DNA of 64,000 nt from Anopheles merus (Eukaryota > Arthropoda > Insecta > Diptera > Culicidae). Of this stretch, positions 12,438-24,750 are shown piece by piece (positions within the stretch are counted from its first letter, which is position 1; every line of letters starts with the position of its first letter). Below the pieces are notes generated by a model. That model made no database searches and was not told where the DNA came from. It saw nothing but the letters and a program-made list of their open reading frames with translations. The DNA lies in the NCBI RefSeq assembly GCF_017562075.2, contig NC_054082.1, forward strand, positions 10,245,050 to 10,309,049. The letters are read 5' to 3'. Position numbers and translations under genes: made by a program.

Positions 12438-12591
12438 GTAAATGTTTTGGGTTGGTTTGCATGTACTTTTTATTGTGTGGGGAGGCGACTACCACTATTT
12501 TGGCCGTTCGAAGAGGGCAACTATGGTGCATTAACCGGGGCAATGTGGACTACGCCTTTCTCTTTATCGCCCGGCTGCACATGGAAAATAG

Positions 12592-12793
12592 AGAGTTCCG
12601 CGAGCGCCGCCTGCTGAACGCCTCGATGGATAACTTGCCGCGGCAGAAGAAATCGTCGCGCAAACGGCGCGCCCAAGCGTTCTATCCGATGCCGATGCCC
12701 AGCATGAGCGACACCGTCGATCAGGACAGCAGCTCGGTCAGCAGCAGCGACGAGGCGTACGAAACGGACGAGGATGGATACATACGCACGCTC
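12592..12793 (+). CDS. ClC-a: ClC chloride channel, alternative 5' coding exon C2
   Basis: The exon follows acceptor AAAATAG (AG at 12590-12591) and completes the split Arg codon from exon C1. It encodes a basic stretch (RQKKSSRKRRAQ), a Met/Pro patch and an acidic serine-rich run (DQDSSSVSSSDE), and ends in DGYIRTL. The donor GTAAGC follows at 12794 in phase 0. The C-terminal GYIRTL mirrors GYTHTL of exon A, so both end at the same place in the channel N-terminus. Alternatively, translation could start at ATG 12581 just upstream if a promoter lies between C1 and C2. Confidence 0.7.
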
Positions 12794-14125
12794 GTAAGCG
12801 CAAGTTATCTGCTTTCGGTTTGTTTGCATGCGCACGTGCCAATCCACGCTGCATGCTGTGTGCTGCTTGCGTGCATGAAAACATCGCAGTGATAGTTTGG
12901 TCCTTGAGATATCAGTCATCTCTAGAAGCGATTGGATTTACGGGTACCCGTACTTGTATTGAAACGTAAATTAAAACCGGTAATTGTAGCGGTGGATTCA
13001 CGAACTTTCCACGAAAATGATGTCTGATGTATTGATAATGATGTTTAAAATGACGGACGAAAATAACAAATTGGTCATTTGTGGGTGTCTCGTGACTAAA
13101 ACTGGTTAGCTGCCTACAGTGCTTCAGCTGGTTATTACTGATTCTGTTGGTGTTGATGTTCTGGACATCAATTTACATCACCAGCAATGTATGAAGTCAT
13201 TATACAAAATGATCGTTCTTAAAAATTCTAAAATATCGTCTAATAGAAACGATGAACCACGCTGAATTGATGCATCTACGTGGGGCATTTTATGCATACT
13301 ACTACATAATTTTGATTTTCGAGTTGAAAAAAAAACAGAACCATGTTTGTTTTCGATGCATGATCATTTTGTATAGTTAATCGTAATTGTAGCAATGCTG
13401 GCAAGCAAGATCACGCTATATCGACTGGAATATGCAGTTATCCGAAAGGCTTTGCATCGGAAAGGGTTTTAAGAACTGGAACTTCTCATTTCTATATAAA
13501 ACTACATTTCTCACCATTCGGATCATTTCCAATGCCTTTTTCAATATATTGCACGTCTCTGTTCTTGTTGTATTTGTACAGGATATTCATCAAGAATCGC
13601 CCCTTGGTGTCCAATTTCAATTTTTCATAGAGCCTTATAACGTTCTTCTAAAATAGAATTACTAATTTTTCATTTGATAAACCACTTCGGACAAGTTACA
13701 ACAGCTTGAGCATGACACTACCGCCCACTGAATTATGATAGCTTTTGACAAACGTTATCTCTATCTTGTCAATAATTATATAGAACTCCCCGTTAAAATA
13801 CGCTATTTGTTATTGAAGTTTCCAAGATTTTGGAACTCAGCAGTACAATGTTTGAATCCACTGGCGGTCTTTGCGCAATGACTAAAAGTGGATGAAACAT
13901 TAAGATAAAAGTCGCACCGGATTTAGCAACCATGCAATACAACAAGCTACATCGGACGTAAACGAACTTATCGGTGCTTCTAAATTAAGTACGAAATGTA
14001 ATGCTTTCGAAGTTGTTTGAGAACAAATTCCAAGCAGCTCTTTATTTTTAACCCCTCGCAACCGATTCGAAAGACGTTTTGAATAGGTACGCAAAAATCC
14101 CATTTGCCATTTAGTACATTGTGCA

Positions 14126-14127
<2 letters not shown>

Positions 14128-14194
<67 letters not shown>
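14128..14194. repeat. (GT)33 microsatellite
   Basis: A perfect GT dinucleotide run of 67 bp, the longest in the window, in an intron of the ClC gene. It is expected to be length-polymorphic and can form Z-DNA. Confidence 0.95.
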
Positions 14195-14197
<3 letters not shown>

Positions 14198-15589
14198 TGA
14201 CCATTGCCAGTATCGTAAATCATACGAGCGCTGCCCACATTTCTCATTCCTCTTTTCTCATTGAATGAATGGAACACAAAATGCCGGGCAGCAGACACAC
14301 AAACGGCAACAAAAAAGCTGATCAGCTGGCACCGGCTGGCAAAACGAATGCAGTCGCATGCATGCATGTTTGAGAATTGATGAGTCGTAATAGTGCCCGC
14401 CTGCAATCCTCCCTTCTTCCCCACATCATTCCCCGCTACTCTAGTCTGCATACAGCACCAGGTGCGCAGGTGGTAATAGATGATTGATAGATTCGAACCG
14501 GGCTTTCCCCACGACCACCACCGGGGAGGTTGAGTCGCTTCGGTGCATAAATCGGTTTACAAAATGGCAGGAAGTAGTAAACTGTCCCTAGCGATCGGGC
14601 GTCAACGGCGGCTACTATTACGCTTCGTGCTCCCTCTGCTGCTGCTGCTCCTTCTCCTCCTTTCACACCGCATCTCATCCAGGGGGTTGCCATTAATAGC
14701 TGCACTGTTGCGGGCGAACCGCACGACAGCGAGTTGGGTATAATGCCAGCAAAACAGATAATTAAATTGCAGTGCAAAGGCAGCGGCACTCTGTCCACTT
14801 CCCGATCGCTCATCGATCCCCGCCGGGGGTGAATTGAATGGAAGCCGGGGCAAGATCTACTCGATGATTTAAGGGTGTAATGGTGTGTGGGTGCAAAGAA
14901 GCATAAAATACAGTTAGACGAAAGGAAGTACACATTTTGAGTACGTGAAAACAATTTTATTTGTAATTGTACCGCTCTGTGTATGATCATCTTGCTATTT
15001 GACAAGCTAGATCATCTTTTCATCACACTAGAAATAGTGACGTCCGTTTAGGTTGCACTACCGAATCTCTAGCTACATCGTGGCGAAAGGGAGGAGGGAC
15101 AGTGCGGGAAAAGCACCTACACGATTTAGACAATGGGGCAGCGTGGCCGTTTTGAGACACATCCCGTCCCTGTATCGGCACACGTGAGTGGCGGTGAACT
15201 TGACGATTTTTCATTTTTCAACCCCTCCACCTCTTCACGAGCACCCCTTTCTTCGCCGGGCGGGGAGAAGCGGTGGAATCGGAGTATGGTCAATGGGAAA
15301 TGGCAAAAGTTTCGTGTCCTTCACTACCTCCTCCCCCCTAAAAAAATCATTCTCAAGCAACCAAATGACCACCACACACACATACATTCTCTCGCACGGT
15401 CGCGCGGTAGTATCGGGACCGATGTGTGTGAGCTATGTGTTCGGCCCGCCCAGCATGTATGGGTGGTATTCGCATATGGTAGCAGATAGATGTATTGTGA
15501 TTTAGAGCGCGTTGCTACAACCCGCCCCGTCCGCCGGGTTCGGCGGCCCGGTGTGTGTCGGGAAAATTCAAACCCATTTTTCCGCCCTT

Positions 15590-15605
15590 GCCAGTCAGTC
15601 AGTCG
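15590..15605 (+). promoter_or_regulatory. Triple arthropod initiator-like motif (TCAGT repeats)
   Basis: Overlapping CAGTCAGTCAGTCG matches the insect initiator core TCAGT more than once. It is followed by leader-like sequence without long open frames and could mark an untranslated first exon of the ClC gene. No TATA box is visible nearby. Confidence 0.25.
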
Positions 15606-18600
15606 GGTCGCGAATGTCCATTCTGCGGGCTGCGGGTGTTTTTCGTCTGTGTGATACGCCACAGTTCGCGCGCGCCCCATAGTGCCGCAGATAGTGTTCC
15701 GCGTGGCAGGGAGCTGCAGTTCAGTGTGCTGTGTTGATAGTGATCGGTTTTGCATGCAATAACGCCACAAAAAAAGAATTACGGCAGACGCGTTACTGGT
15801 CGCCAAATGCAGCAGCACCGTCATGAGCTCGATCGTAACGCTGTGATCGAGAAGGTGCCTCAGGAAGGTAATGGTGTGGCCTCATGCAGGGAGGTGCAAA
15901 GAAAATGCTTAAGCACCGTGTGATTTACACGCCCGCGGGTCAATAGCACCGAGTGAAAAATCCACTGCCATCCATGCCACTTGTGTATGTGTGTGTGTGT
16001 GTGTGTAGGTGTGTGTGAACCGTGACATTGCGTGAACGTGAACTTGATCTTGATGGGCAAAACGTCGATCGGTCGAAGGTTTCGCAGGGAACGTACATGT
16101 GAAAAAGAGACAACATAGTTGTAGTTTGAATTTTGAAGAAAACATTAAAAAACACCCCTTTGAAGGTCGTTGAAGATTTGGTTGTGAACAGTTTTTCGAA
16201 TCGACGGGACACGGCCAGCCCAGAACAAACGGTAACGCGTCTCTGGGACACGGATGATGGGTTTGGGGAGGTGGGAGGAGGGCATCGCTCGGTGTATGTT
16301 GCGACGCAAAGCAGGAAAAGAGTATGTCGCTTGTAAAAATAAACCCCGCCGGTCTGCCGGATGGTCAGCGTAAAACACAATAACCGCACCGTGTGTTGTA
16401 CGGACTATGAGAGCATCGCGCAGAGAGGGCAGGTTTTCCACCCCGCAGCAGATAGTATGCGACCGATAGCAGAGACCGTTTGAGAAGGAAAATGAAGCGG
16501 TAAACGGTGAAGTACATCTTCATTACGCTGACTGCGCTTTTTTGTGTTTTTTTTTGTCGATGATGATCCGGTAGCAACCTCTCTTCCTGCTTCCTGCCGA
16601 CAACTGTGTACAATCTGAAAGCGAAAGCTGCCCGTTGTTCCCTATCGAACGATCGCCGTGATCGTTAGGAACCCTAGTTTTCTCCGCCCGTCGTCCCGGT
16701 CGATGATGACGACACATTCACTGGTGTCGGTAGGATGCTGGGTGATCGACGTACCGTTTGGCATTTTGGCAGCTCTGGCACAAGCACCAGCCGCGTGGTG
16801 TGATTTTTGTTTTGTTTTTGGCACCAAGTGTTTGGCACCAGCATCACCACCACTACCTAGCCACTACTACTAGGCGTGCATCATCGATGACGACAATTGT
16901 ATCCTTTCATGCACCGATGTACATGGGTGAACAATGCAATGCATCACGTGTGAAGCAGTGTGCAGCAGTCTATGGATGTGAGCTGCAGGGCGTGCAATAA
17001 GTGTAAAACGTTGTGCTCCCGACGGACAAGTACGGGAAGTTGCTGTGCGTTGCTTTCTCTCACGTATCCTTCCGGGGTTAGTGTAAAGTGATTTAGTGTC
17101 CTCCGATTTCCCCTTTCACCATCAGCACACCAGAGCCTGCCACCTAAATACAAAAAGCCCAAACAAACATACACACACACGCAGACACGCTGTTGTTGAA
17201 GACTGCAGTTGGAATTATGTGAGTTCGATCGGGTTGCAAGATGCGTTCGTTTTATTGCGCTTGGCGGTGATTTACCGTGCCGTACCGTAGCTAGCATATG
17301 TGTCTCATCAGCACGTGTGCTAATCGCGCCGTGTGTTTCTATCGCAAGCAAAGCTGTGTGCCCGGCACTGTAGCTAGTAGGTTGTCGTTCTCTAACCCAT
17401 TCAGTGATCGTAGTTTTGGGGTGAAGTTCCAGCAAGGAGCCTGTACATTGTAGTTGCAAGCTAGTTTTCTTCCGTTGTTTTTGTGTGCTGCCCGTCATTA
17501 ACCTGCCAGAGCGCGTTCGATGTATTTAGGTGTCTAATACTGTGCGCAATGTAGAGCGGAACTAAACACTTGTGTATTAATACCGTATCTTATTAGCTGT
17601 TGAAGAAGATGTCTGTGATGTAGCGTTGTTTAATTATCTTGCAATTAATACTGTTTAGCAAACTACAGTCGCAGTCGCTTGTAGGTCTCGGTTCAAAGTC
17701 ACCAATGTTGTCATATTTTTCATTGGCTACGGCATCAATTGTTGCCTGTTTCTCTTCCATCAATATCGTTGTTCAAAAGTTTTTATTTAGTATCTAAATT
17801 AGTGTGTTACAAAATCTGATAATTCCAGTCGTATAATCAAGTCGCTCAAGTAGCTGAAATATTTGTCCTAGTCAAGCCTAGTTTCAACGTTCACACAAAG
17901 CATTCTATGTTTATAAAGAAATAGTATGATGAATTATTAGACAAAAACACCAAAGATCAATTTGGTAAAATAGTAGCAAAAACTGAGTAATAGCACAAAA
18001 CTTGGTGACATATAGGAATACTTTAGCGAGAAGAAATGCGTTCTATCGTTATTTCCTCAATTTGGGAAGATATCCCGTTTGGATGTAGTCTCGTAACCAT
18101 TCATTTCTTAACTGAACTGCATGAAGGAAAAATTAATACTACAAAAGATTGCAAAAATATACAAAAAATTAAGATCTCACAAGATTTTGCAACAGCTAAG
18201 TAGTGGCCACTGTTCGTCCGTTTGCTACTCCACTATGTTTTAGGGTCCTATTTTTGTGTTTGCGCTATTATTACACACCTTTTCACTAGCGAAGTGGGTC
18301 GTAACGCCCTTCGTTGCTATTGTCACACGATCCACGTTACATTGCCCCGAAGGGTCTCCGTTACGGCTTGCGTATCATTTCACGACCCTGCATCGCAAGC
18401 GCTCCCGGGTATGGTACGTTGGAGGAAGGAAACGAAACGATGAATCATGCATTGGCGCATTTGCGATTGCCAAATTTTGCCGCCCCTGGCATGACCCAAC
18501 CCATAACGTTCCGTCGTTTGCAGTCTAGCGATGTGACCTTGTCGTATAAAACGGGATTTGTTAATCGAGCTAGCGAACGAGAATTCAAAGCGGCAGCATT

Positions 18601-18684
18601 TTGTCTACTTAATCTTTCCTCACTTCGCTAGTTGCTTAAACAAACCCCGTTTCCCTTTCGCTTCCCTTCGATCACCGATCGCCG

Positions 18685-19182
18685 ATGCATATACCGATCA
18701 AAGATGAGTACGTGCGGGATTTTTCGTTCGAGCCAGAGTTTATCCTGCGCCGCAAGGATTCGCTAGACATCCAGCGCGAGAAATACCACCGCAAGCGGCT
18801 GAACAGTCGCCGCAAGCGGCTCAAGCGGAACGCACTGCTAGTGCTGGCGAAAACGGCTGCCATAGTTCCACCGCCGCTTGGACACCAGCAACGGGTGGTG
18901 GAAAAAAATGTCCCCGGGGAGACCGGGCCGGCTCGGCCGGACGGTGTGGAAAACGGTAGTAGGAATAGTGAAACCAGTGCATGCCTTCCGACGACCAGCA
19001 GTAGCAGTAGCAGAAGCAGCACCACCAACATCCACACCAGCAGCAGGTCCAATGCAATGCTGATCGATGTACCGTCGCCCGATGACTGTCCCGCTGGCAG
19101 TGGGCTGGACGATCTCGATCCGGCCGATAAGGACGAGATTCGGCGTAGTATCGTCGACATCGAGATTGAAGAGTTCTACTAC
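18685..19182 (+). CDS. ClC-a: ClC chloride channel, alternative 5' coding exon D (166 residues)
   Basis: ATG 18685 opens 166 codons ending ...IEIEEFYY in phase 0 before the donor GTAAGT (19183), again compatible with the constant exon at 21133. In order it encodes an aromatic/acidic start (MHIPIKDEYVRDFSFEPEF), a strongly basic Arg/Lys stretch (about residues 33-53), a proline/glycine linker, a serine/threonine-rich low-complexity region (about 95-125) and an acidic end. No membrane segment is seen. It gives the longest predicted isoform, about 1151 residues, and the basic cluster could bind membrane lipid or be regulatory (inference). Confidence 0.75.
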
Positions 19183-21132
19183 GTAAGTGCGGTGGCACAC
19201 ACGGGAGGACACAGACAGACACACGCAGAAACACTTGCCGAGATGAAGTTTACCTCCCACCCAACCAGGCATCCTTCTTCCTACAACCAACAAAAATCCA
19301 GCTTCTTCAATGTGATCACCTCAGTTTACTTTCGTTTTGCTTCAATTGTGTGTGTGTGTGTGTTTTTTTTCTTCTTATTTCTGAATGTTATTGCGTCCCG
19401 AATCGTTCAATGCTCCAAGAAATCCTACGATCAATGAGATCATCAGCTTCCTTCAATTTCCGTTATGACACCTGGCGGTGGAAAATGAAATGAGACAAAC
19501 ATGCCCAACATCATCTGCTTCTTCTTCTTCTTCTTTGGCTCAACAACCGATGCCGGTCAAGGCCTGCCAACACACTTGTGGGGTTGGCTTTCAGTGACTT
19601 ATTGATTTCCCCCCATAGCAAGATAGTCAGTCCTACATATGGCGGCACGGTCTATTTGGGGCTTGAACCCATGACGGGCATGTTGTTAAGTCGTACGAGT
19701 TGACGACTGTACCATGAGACCGGCTTTCATCTGCTAGGAAATCCTATTTTATGTTCATTTTTGCTGTTGCTTTCTAACGCTTTCCGGCATATGTTTGTTG
19801 TATTGTCTGTCAAAACGTGCTCGCACGTAGAAAGCATTAATGTGTGTTTTACGTTTCCTTTTATTGACGGCCACTGTCCAACAGGCTGGTACTGGTACAC
19901 AAAACATATCTCATTTCCGCCGATCGTTACGCACGCAGTAGTTGGGAGTTGTTTTTAAATAGCTTTCTGTCAGCATGACGGTTCTTCGGCGGCTGGGATT
20001 TATGGTTTGGTACGTTCAAGCAATTCTTCCAAGAAAATATCCCAATTTTTCCCTTTTAAAACACTTCTAATGTCTTTTTAAATGCTGTACAATTAGTGTA
20101 ACGATCAGAAAGCGATCAATAAGCTTTCTTAAGAACAATACAAACAAGTTCAAGATTCAGCACTGATCGTTCCTTGAGTCTGTTTGTTCTCAGGCTCAAA
20201 ACACTTCAATCTGTTCGCTTCTATTAAGATGCTTTGCATCTGAGCGTGCTCCGCACTTCACCATGCACTTCTTGGCGCTATCGCCAATCCTGGGAGGGTT
20301 CAAGTGCAGTGTAACAATTAATTATCGTTGGATTGGGTACCCGTTGCCCTGGTGCCGTTCCTTCCGTCTCAGTGTTTTGGGTGACATTTCTGCACCATTG
20401 TGAGGTGGGAGAATGGGATTGCACCTTTGGCTATACAACTATTACGACACCCTAAAAAGATGCTCTGGCACTTTGCGTCGGCTCTGTCTCGGCGTAATGC
20501 TTTGCGTCCTACGGCGAGCATTGGTGTGTACATGTCGGCCATCCAATGACAGTTGGGAGGCGCTATTCTTAGCCTGCAACAAATTTGCTCTTGCTTCTAT
20601 TGTTTCCCATTCTCTGCCTAGGACAACAATTATGGTTGGTGTTTAATGAGAGTTAGCACCATGCGAAAAGAGAAACAAACAAATACCGGCCCCTTGCTGT
20701 CATCAGTCATATTTTTGTATGCTCGTGGCGCATTCTGCTTCAAGCTGATGAAATTGGCCAGAGGTTTGGTGTGTTGATTGGTTGCGTTGTTTGGTTGCCG
20801 CCATTATGTGTTGGGATAAAACGTATGAAGGTTTGTTTGTGTGTATACATTCAACATATTTTGCCATTTTGAATTAACCTTTTAAAGGCCATTTTATCTT
20901 TGAGTTTTAGGACGATTTAATTTCAGCTTGATATGATACGCTTGTATGACAATCTCAATTGCTTTATTGTTATGTTGCATGTGTTGCAGTAGTGTTAAAT
21001 ACTTCACACATATTTAAGCTAAAATAAAACTGTATCATATAGATTTGCATGAGCTGCCCGTTTGCAACATTTCACTTGCCGCGCAAAGATCTGACTAAAC
21101 TAACTCATCTTTCCTGCTTGCCCCTCACACAG
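19183..21132. other. Intron between last alternative exon and constant ClC exons
   Basis: Holds a SINE insertion (19520-19726). The rest is AT-rich intronic sequence with no exon or RNA gene recognised. Confidence 0.6.
19520..19726 (-). mobile_element. tRNA-derived SINE (SINE200-type), 207 bp
   Basis: Read on the minus strand the element starts at 19726 with a tRNA-like head. It has an A-box-like TGGTACAGTCG, then a B-box (GGTTCAAGCC) about 45 bp later, then a tRNA-unrelated body and a (GAA)n tail at 19520-19535. A 9-bp direct repeat, TCATCTGCT, flanks it at 19511-19519 and 19727-19735, the signature of LINE-mediated insertion. Length and structure match the SINE200 family known from Anopheles gambiae. 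It is antisense to the host ClC gene, inside an intron. Confidence 0.85.
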
Positions 21133-24100
21133 ATGTATGGTCGCTACACGAAGGATCTAGGAGAATACGCCAAAGATGAAGCGCGAAGACTCAGGCTTCT
21201 TGAACGACGAAGAAAGAAAGATGATAAAGCAAGAAACAAGGTAATTGCGAACCGTTCCCAACGACATCCTGACATCTCCGACCTAAGGGTCACTCAGGCC
21301 TTCCTTATCCTCCTTCCCTTCCTTCTCAATCTTCGTTACCGCTCCCGTGGTTTGTGGTGTGCCGGTGTTGGAGCACGAAAGTGATGGCCCACTTTTCAAA
21401 AATTATAAAACAACTAGATGGAAATCGTTGCAGGAACTGTTGGACGTGCGGGACAACAAGTTCTTCAAGGCGGCATCGTGGCTGTGGCGCAACACGTTCG
21501 CCCGGCTCGGTGAGGACTGGGTGTTCCTGGCGATGCTGGGCATCATCATGGCCCTGCTATCCTACGTGATGGATAAAGGCATCTCGATGTGCACGAACTG
21601 TAAGTGTGCTGGCTAGACATGACAATCGTTTTCCATTGACTTTTTGCAAACCTTGAATGCTCCCCGTCTTCCCAACCTCCAGCACGCGTGTGGCTGTACC
21701 GCGATCTCACGAACCATCCGGTACTGCAGTACCTCGCCTGGGTGTCGCTGCCCGTCTGTCTGATCCTGTTTTCGGCCGGCTTCGTCCATCTGGTCGCACC
21801 GCAGAGCATCGGCTCGGGCATCCCGGAGATGAAGACGATACTGCGCGGCGTCGCGCTGAAGGAGTACCTCACGTTCAAGACGCTCGTCGCGAAGGTGATC
21901 GGGCTGACGGCGACGCTCGGCAGCGGCATGCCGCTCGGCAAGGAGGGCCCGTTTGTACATATAGCTAGTATAGTGTCGCAGCTGCTAAGTAAGATCATCA
22001 CATCATTCCAATCGATCTACGAGAACGAATCGCGCAACACGGAGATGCTGGCGGCGGCCTGTGCCGTCGGTGTCGGCGCCTGCTTCGCCGCCCCGATCGG
22101 GGGCGTGCTGTTCAGCATCGAGGTCACCACGACGTACTTTGCGGTGCGCAACTACTGGCGCGGCTTCTTTGCCGCGGTGTGCGGCGCGACCGTCTTCCGG
22201 CTGCTGGCCGTCTGGTTCCAGAAGGCGGACACGGTGACGGCCATGTTTTCCACCAACTTCACGTCGGACTTTCCGTTCGACCCGCAGGAGCTGTTTGTGT
22301 TTGCGCTGATCGGGTAAGTAGTGTGGGGTTGAGGGCGGATGGTACGTTAGCGCTGCAGACCATGTACTGACGACAGCTTCCTACCCCGTTTACCAGTCTC
22401 GTTTGTGGTCTAGGTGGCGCACTGTACGTGTGGGTCCATCGGAAGTACGTGCTGTTTATGCGATCGAACAAAAAGATGAACAAATTTCTGCAGAAGAAGT
22501 AAGTAGTTGCGTCCGCAATTCCCGATGCGTCTTCCTGCTCTAACCTGTTTCTACCACTAACCTTCCAGCCGTTTCCTGTATCCCGGTATTGTGGCGCTCA
22601 TAGTGGCCACGCTCTCATTTCCGCTGGGCTTCGGAAAGTATATTGCCGGCGAGCTGAGCACACACGATCAGGTGCACCAGCTGTTCTCCAACTTTACCTG
22701 GACCAAGCACGAGCTGACGGTCGAGCAGGCGGCCGTCGTCTCGAACTGGCGCACCCCGGAGACGAACGTGTTTGCCAACCTTATTATTTATTTGCTCTAC
22801 ACGGTAAGTTCCGGGTGCGCGAAATGAGCTCCACAAGCTAAACTGTCTTGTGTGTCTCGTCCCTCCTTTCCAGTTCTTCATGTCGATCATCGCGTCAACC
22901 ATTCCCGTGCCATCCGGTATGTTCATACCAGTGTTCAAAATCGGTGCCGCGTTCGGCCGGATCATCGGCGAAGCGATGCACCTGTGGTTCCCGCACGGCG
23001 TCCGGTACGGCGGCATGCTGGCCCCGATCATCCCGGGCGGCTACTCGGTGGTCGGGGCGGCCGCCTTCTCCGGCGCCGTCACGCACACCGTGTCCGTCGG
23101 CGTGATCGTGTTCGAGATGACCGGCCAAATCACGCACATCGTGCCGGTCATGATAGCGGCCCTCATCTCGAATGCCGTCGCCGCCCTGCTCCAGCCGTCC
23201 ATGTACGACAGCATCATACTCATCAAGAAGCTACCCTACCTGCCCGATCTGCTGCCGTCCGGCTCCGGCATGTACAACATCTACGTGGAGGACTTTATGG
23301 TGCGCGACGTGCGCTACATCTGGAAGGGAATCTCGTACCAGCAGCTGAAGGAGATACTGAAGGCGAACAAGAGCCTGCGCAGCCTGCCGATCGTCGACAG
23401 CCCGGACAACCGGACGCTGCTCGGCAGCGTGCAGCGCTACGAGCTGATCAAAATGATCGACAAGCACATTGGGCGCGAGAAGCGCCTCGAGGTCGCCGCC
23501 AAGCTGATGAAGGAAGCGGAGGAGAAGGCCCGGGAGGAGCAGGAGCGCCAGAAGCGGGAAGCGGCCGAGGCGGCCAAGGCGCGCCGTCCCTCCCGGTTCG
23601 AGGTCGTGCCGGCGCCGGACATACTGAAGCTGCGCGAGCGGGCGAACAACGAGATGCTACCGCCGCTGGCTCGCCGCGAATCGAACGCGTCGCTCACGAG
23701 CGGGCCCGTGTTTGGCGCGACGCAGCCGAAGAAATCGATCCTCAAGAAGACGAACTCGTTCACGCTGAAGGGCTTCAGCCCGCTGTCCCCGCACAGCCCC
23801 GTGCACACGCCGTACACGACGATCACGGGCACGGAGAGCCGCATCCGGTCCGCGTTCGACATCATCTTCCGCAAGTCGGCCACGCTGCAGGACGTGACGC
23901 CCGATCCGGAGATCGGGTCGATCGGTACGCCCAGCATTGTCGGGTCGGAGGTCGCCCCGCTGACGCCCGGCATCTCGAAGAAGGTGCAGCTGCCGCGGGA
24001 GCGCGTGATCGACATGTCGCCCGAGGACCAGAAGGCGTGGGAGATGGAGGAGATGGCGAAGCCGATCGATGTCGGCAATCTGCACATCGATCCGGCCCCG

Positions 24101-24750
24101 TTCCAGCTGGTCGAGCGCACCTCGATCCTGAAGGTCCACTCGCTGTTCTCGATGGTTGGCATCAACCATGCGTACGTAACGAACGTTGGCCGTCTGGTCG
24201 GCGTGGTAGCGCTGAAGGAGGTAAGCTATTGGGCTGCTCCAAACACGGCACACGTTCCATTCTAATATCTTTTGCCCATTCCGTCCAGCTGCGAACGGCG
24301 ATCGAGAGCGTCAACAATGGCACACTGACGCCGGAAACGGTGAAGGCCAAACAGGAGGAGGAAGCACGAGCACTTGCTCAGAAAGGTAAGGGTGCGCCGC
24401 GCACGGTGAGAGACGTCCTGAGCACCTAAAAGGATGAAGACTTTATGTAGACGTTTCTTTTCCCCTTTTCATTCGCAGAATCGGACAACAACAACGGCAT
24501 TTCGGCGGAAGATCCTCTCCTGCCCAAGCGGCCCGGCGACACGTTCAGTGACAAAAAAGTAAATAACACCATCACCTCGATGGACTCGGCACTGTCCAAC
24601 TCGGACAACTGCTCCGACATCGAGCTAGACAATATTAATATTGATCACGGGGACACTGCAGCTACCACTAATGGCACCATCACTACCGTTACCACCAACA
24701 CGCCCAGCACCAAACACACCAACAACCATTCCGGTTCACAACAGCAGTAA
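21133..24750 (+). CDS. ClC-a: ClC-2-type voltage-gated chloride channel, constant exons
   Basis: Plasma-membrane chloride channel of the ClC family, orthologous by motifs to vertebrate ClC-2 and Drosophila ClC-a. It has eight exons: 21133-21240, 21434-21599, 21683-22313, 22397-22498, 22569-22803, 22874-24220, 24289-24385 and 24479-24750. All introns are GT-AG, 68-193 bp, with consistent phases, giving 985 residues after the variable N-terminus. Selectivity-filter motifs are present: GSGIPE (21811-21828), GKEGPFVH with the gating glutamate codon at 21943-21945, and GMFIPVFKIGAAFGR starting at 22916. The glutamate in GKEGP is retained, as in voltage-gated channels. The C-terminus has two CBS domains (about 23287-23480 and 24091-24330) separated by a charged Glu/Lys/Ala-rich helix and a Ser/Thr/Pro linker. 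The tail is Asn/Thr-rich and ends HSGSQQQ. Homodimeric, two pores, by family. Confidence 0.96.
24386..24429 (+). other. Possible alternative short C-terminus by intron retention
   Basis: If the donor at 24386 is not used, the ClC reading frame continues for 14 codons (GKGAPRTVRDVLST) to a TAA at 24427. This would give an isoform lacking the Asn/Thr-rich tail but keeping both CBS domains. The sequence is not obviously random, but there is no direct evidence of use. Confidence 0.35.

Larger units (their letters stand above)
12794..18684. other. Long intronic stretch, no coding exon seen
   Basis: Contains a long GT microsatellite, CTG/CTC-rich sequence at 14630-14663 and a GT run at 15986-16006. 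Leader-like sequence lies at 15560-15740 and 17000-17500, where untranslated alternative exons could sit. The interval 17550-18200 is AT-rich with nothing recognisable. Confidence 0.4.

Noticed and set aside
13900..14451. 183-codon minus-strand frame with a His-Thr run
   Set aside because: The frame is kept open by the GT microsatellite and nothing else in it looks coding.
14485..14512. Possible minus-strand tRNA gene (GGTTCGAATC B-box-like sequence)
   Set aside because: The flanks do not form a T-arm stem or an acceptor stem and there is no A-box at the right distance.
23437..24253. Long minus-strand open frames antisense to the ClC gene
   Set aside because: Typical antisense shadows of a codon-biased exon; no start context, splice logic or domain.
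22852..24429. Open frame of 525 codons overlapping the large ClC exon in another frame
   Set aside because: It runs in a shifted frame over a G/C-rich exon whose correct frame encodes clear ClC and CBS sequence. The shifted product is Arg/Gly/Ala-rich with no domain.
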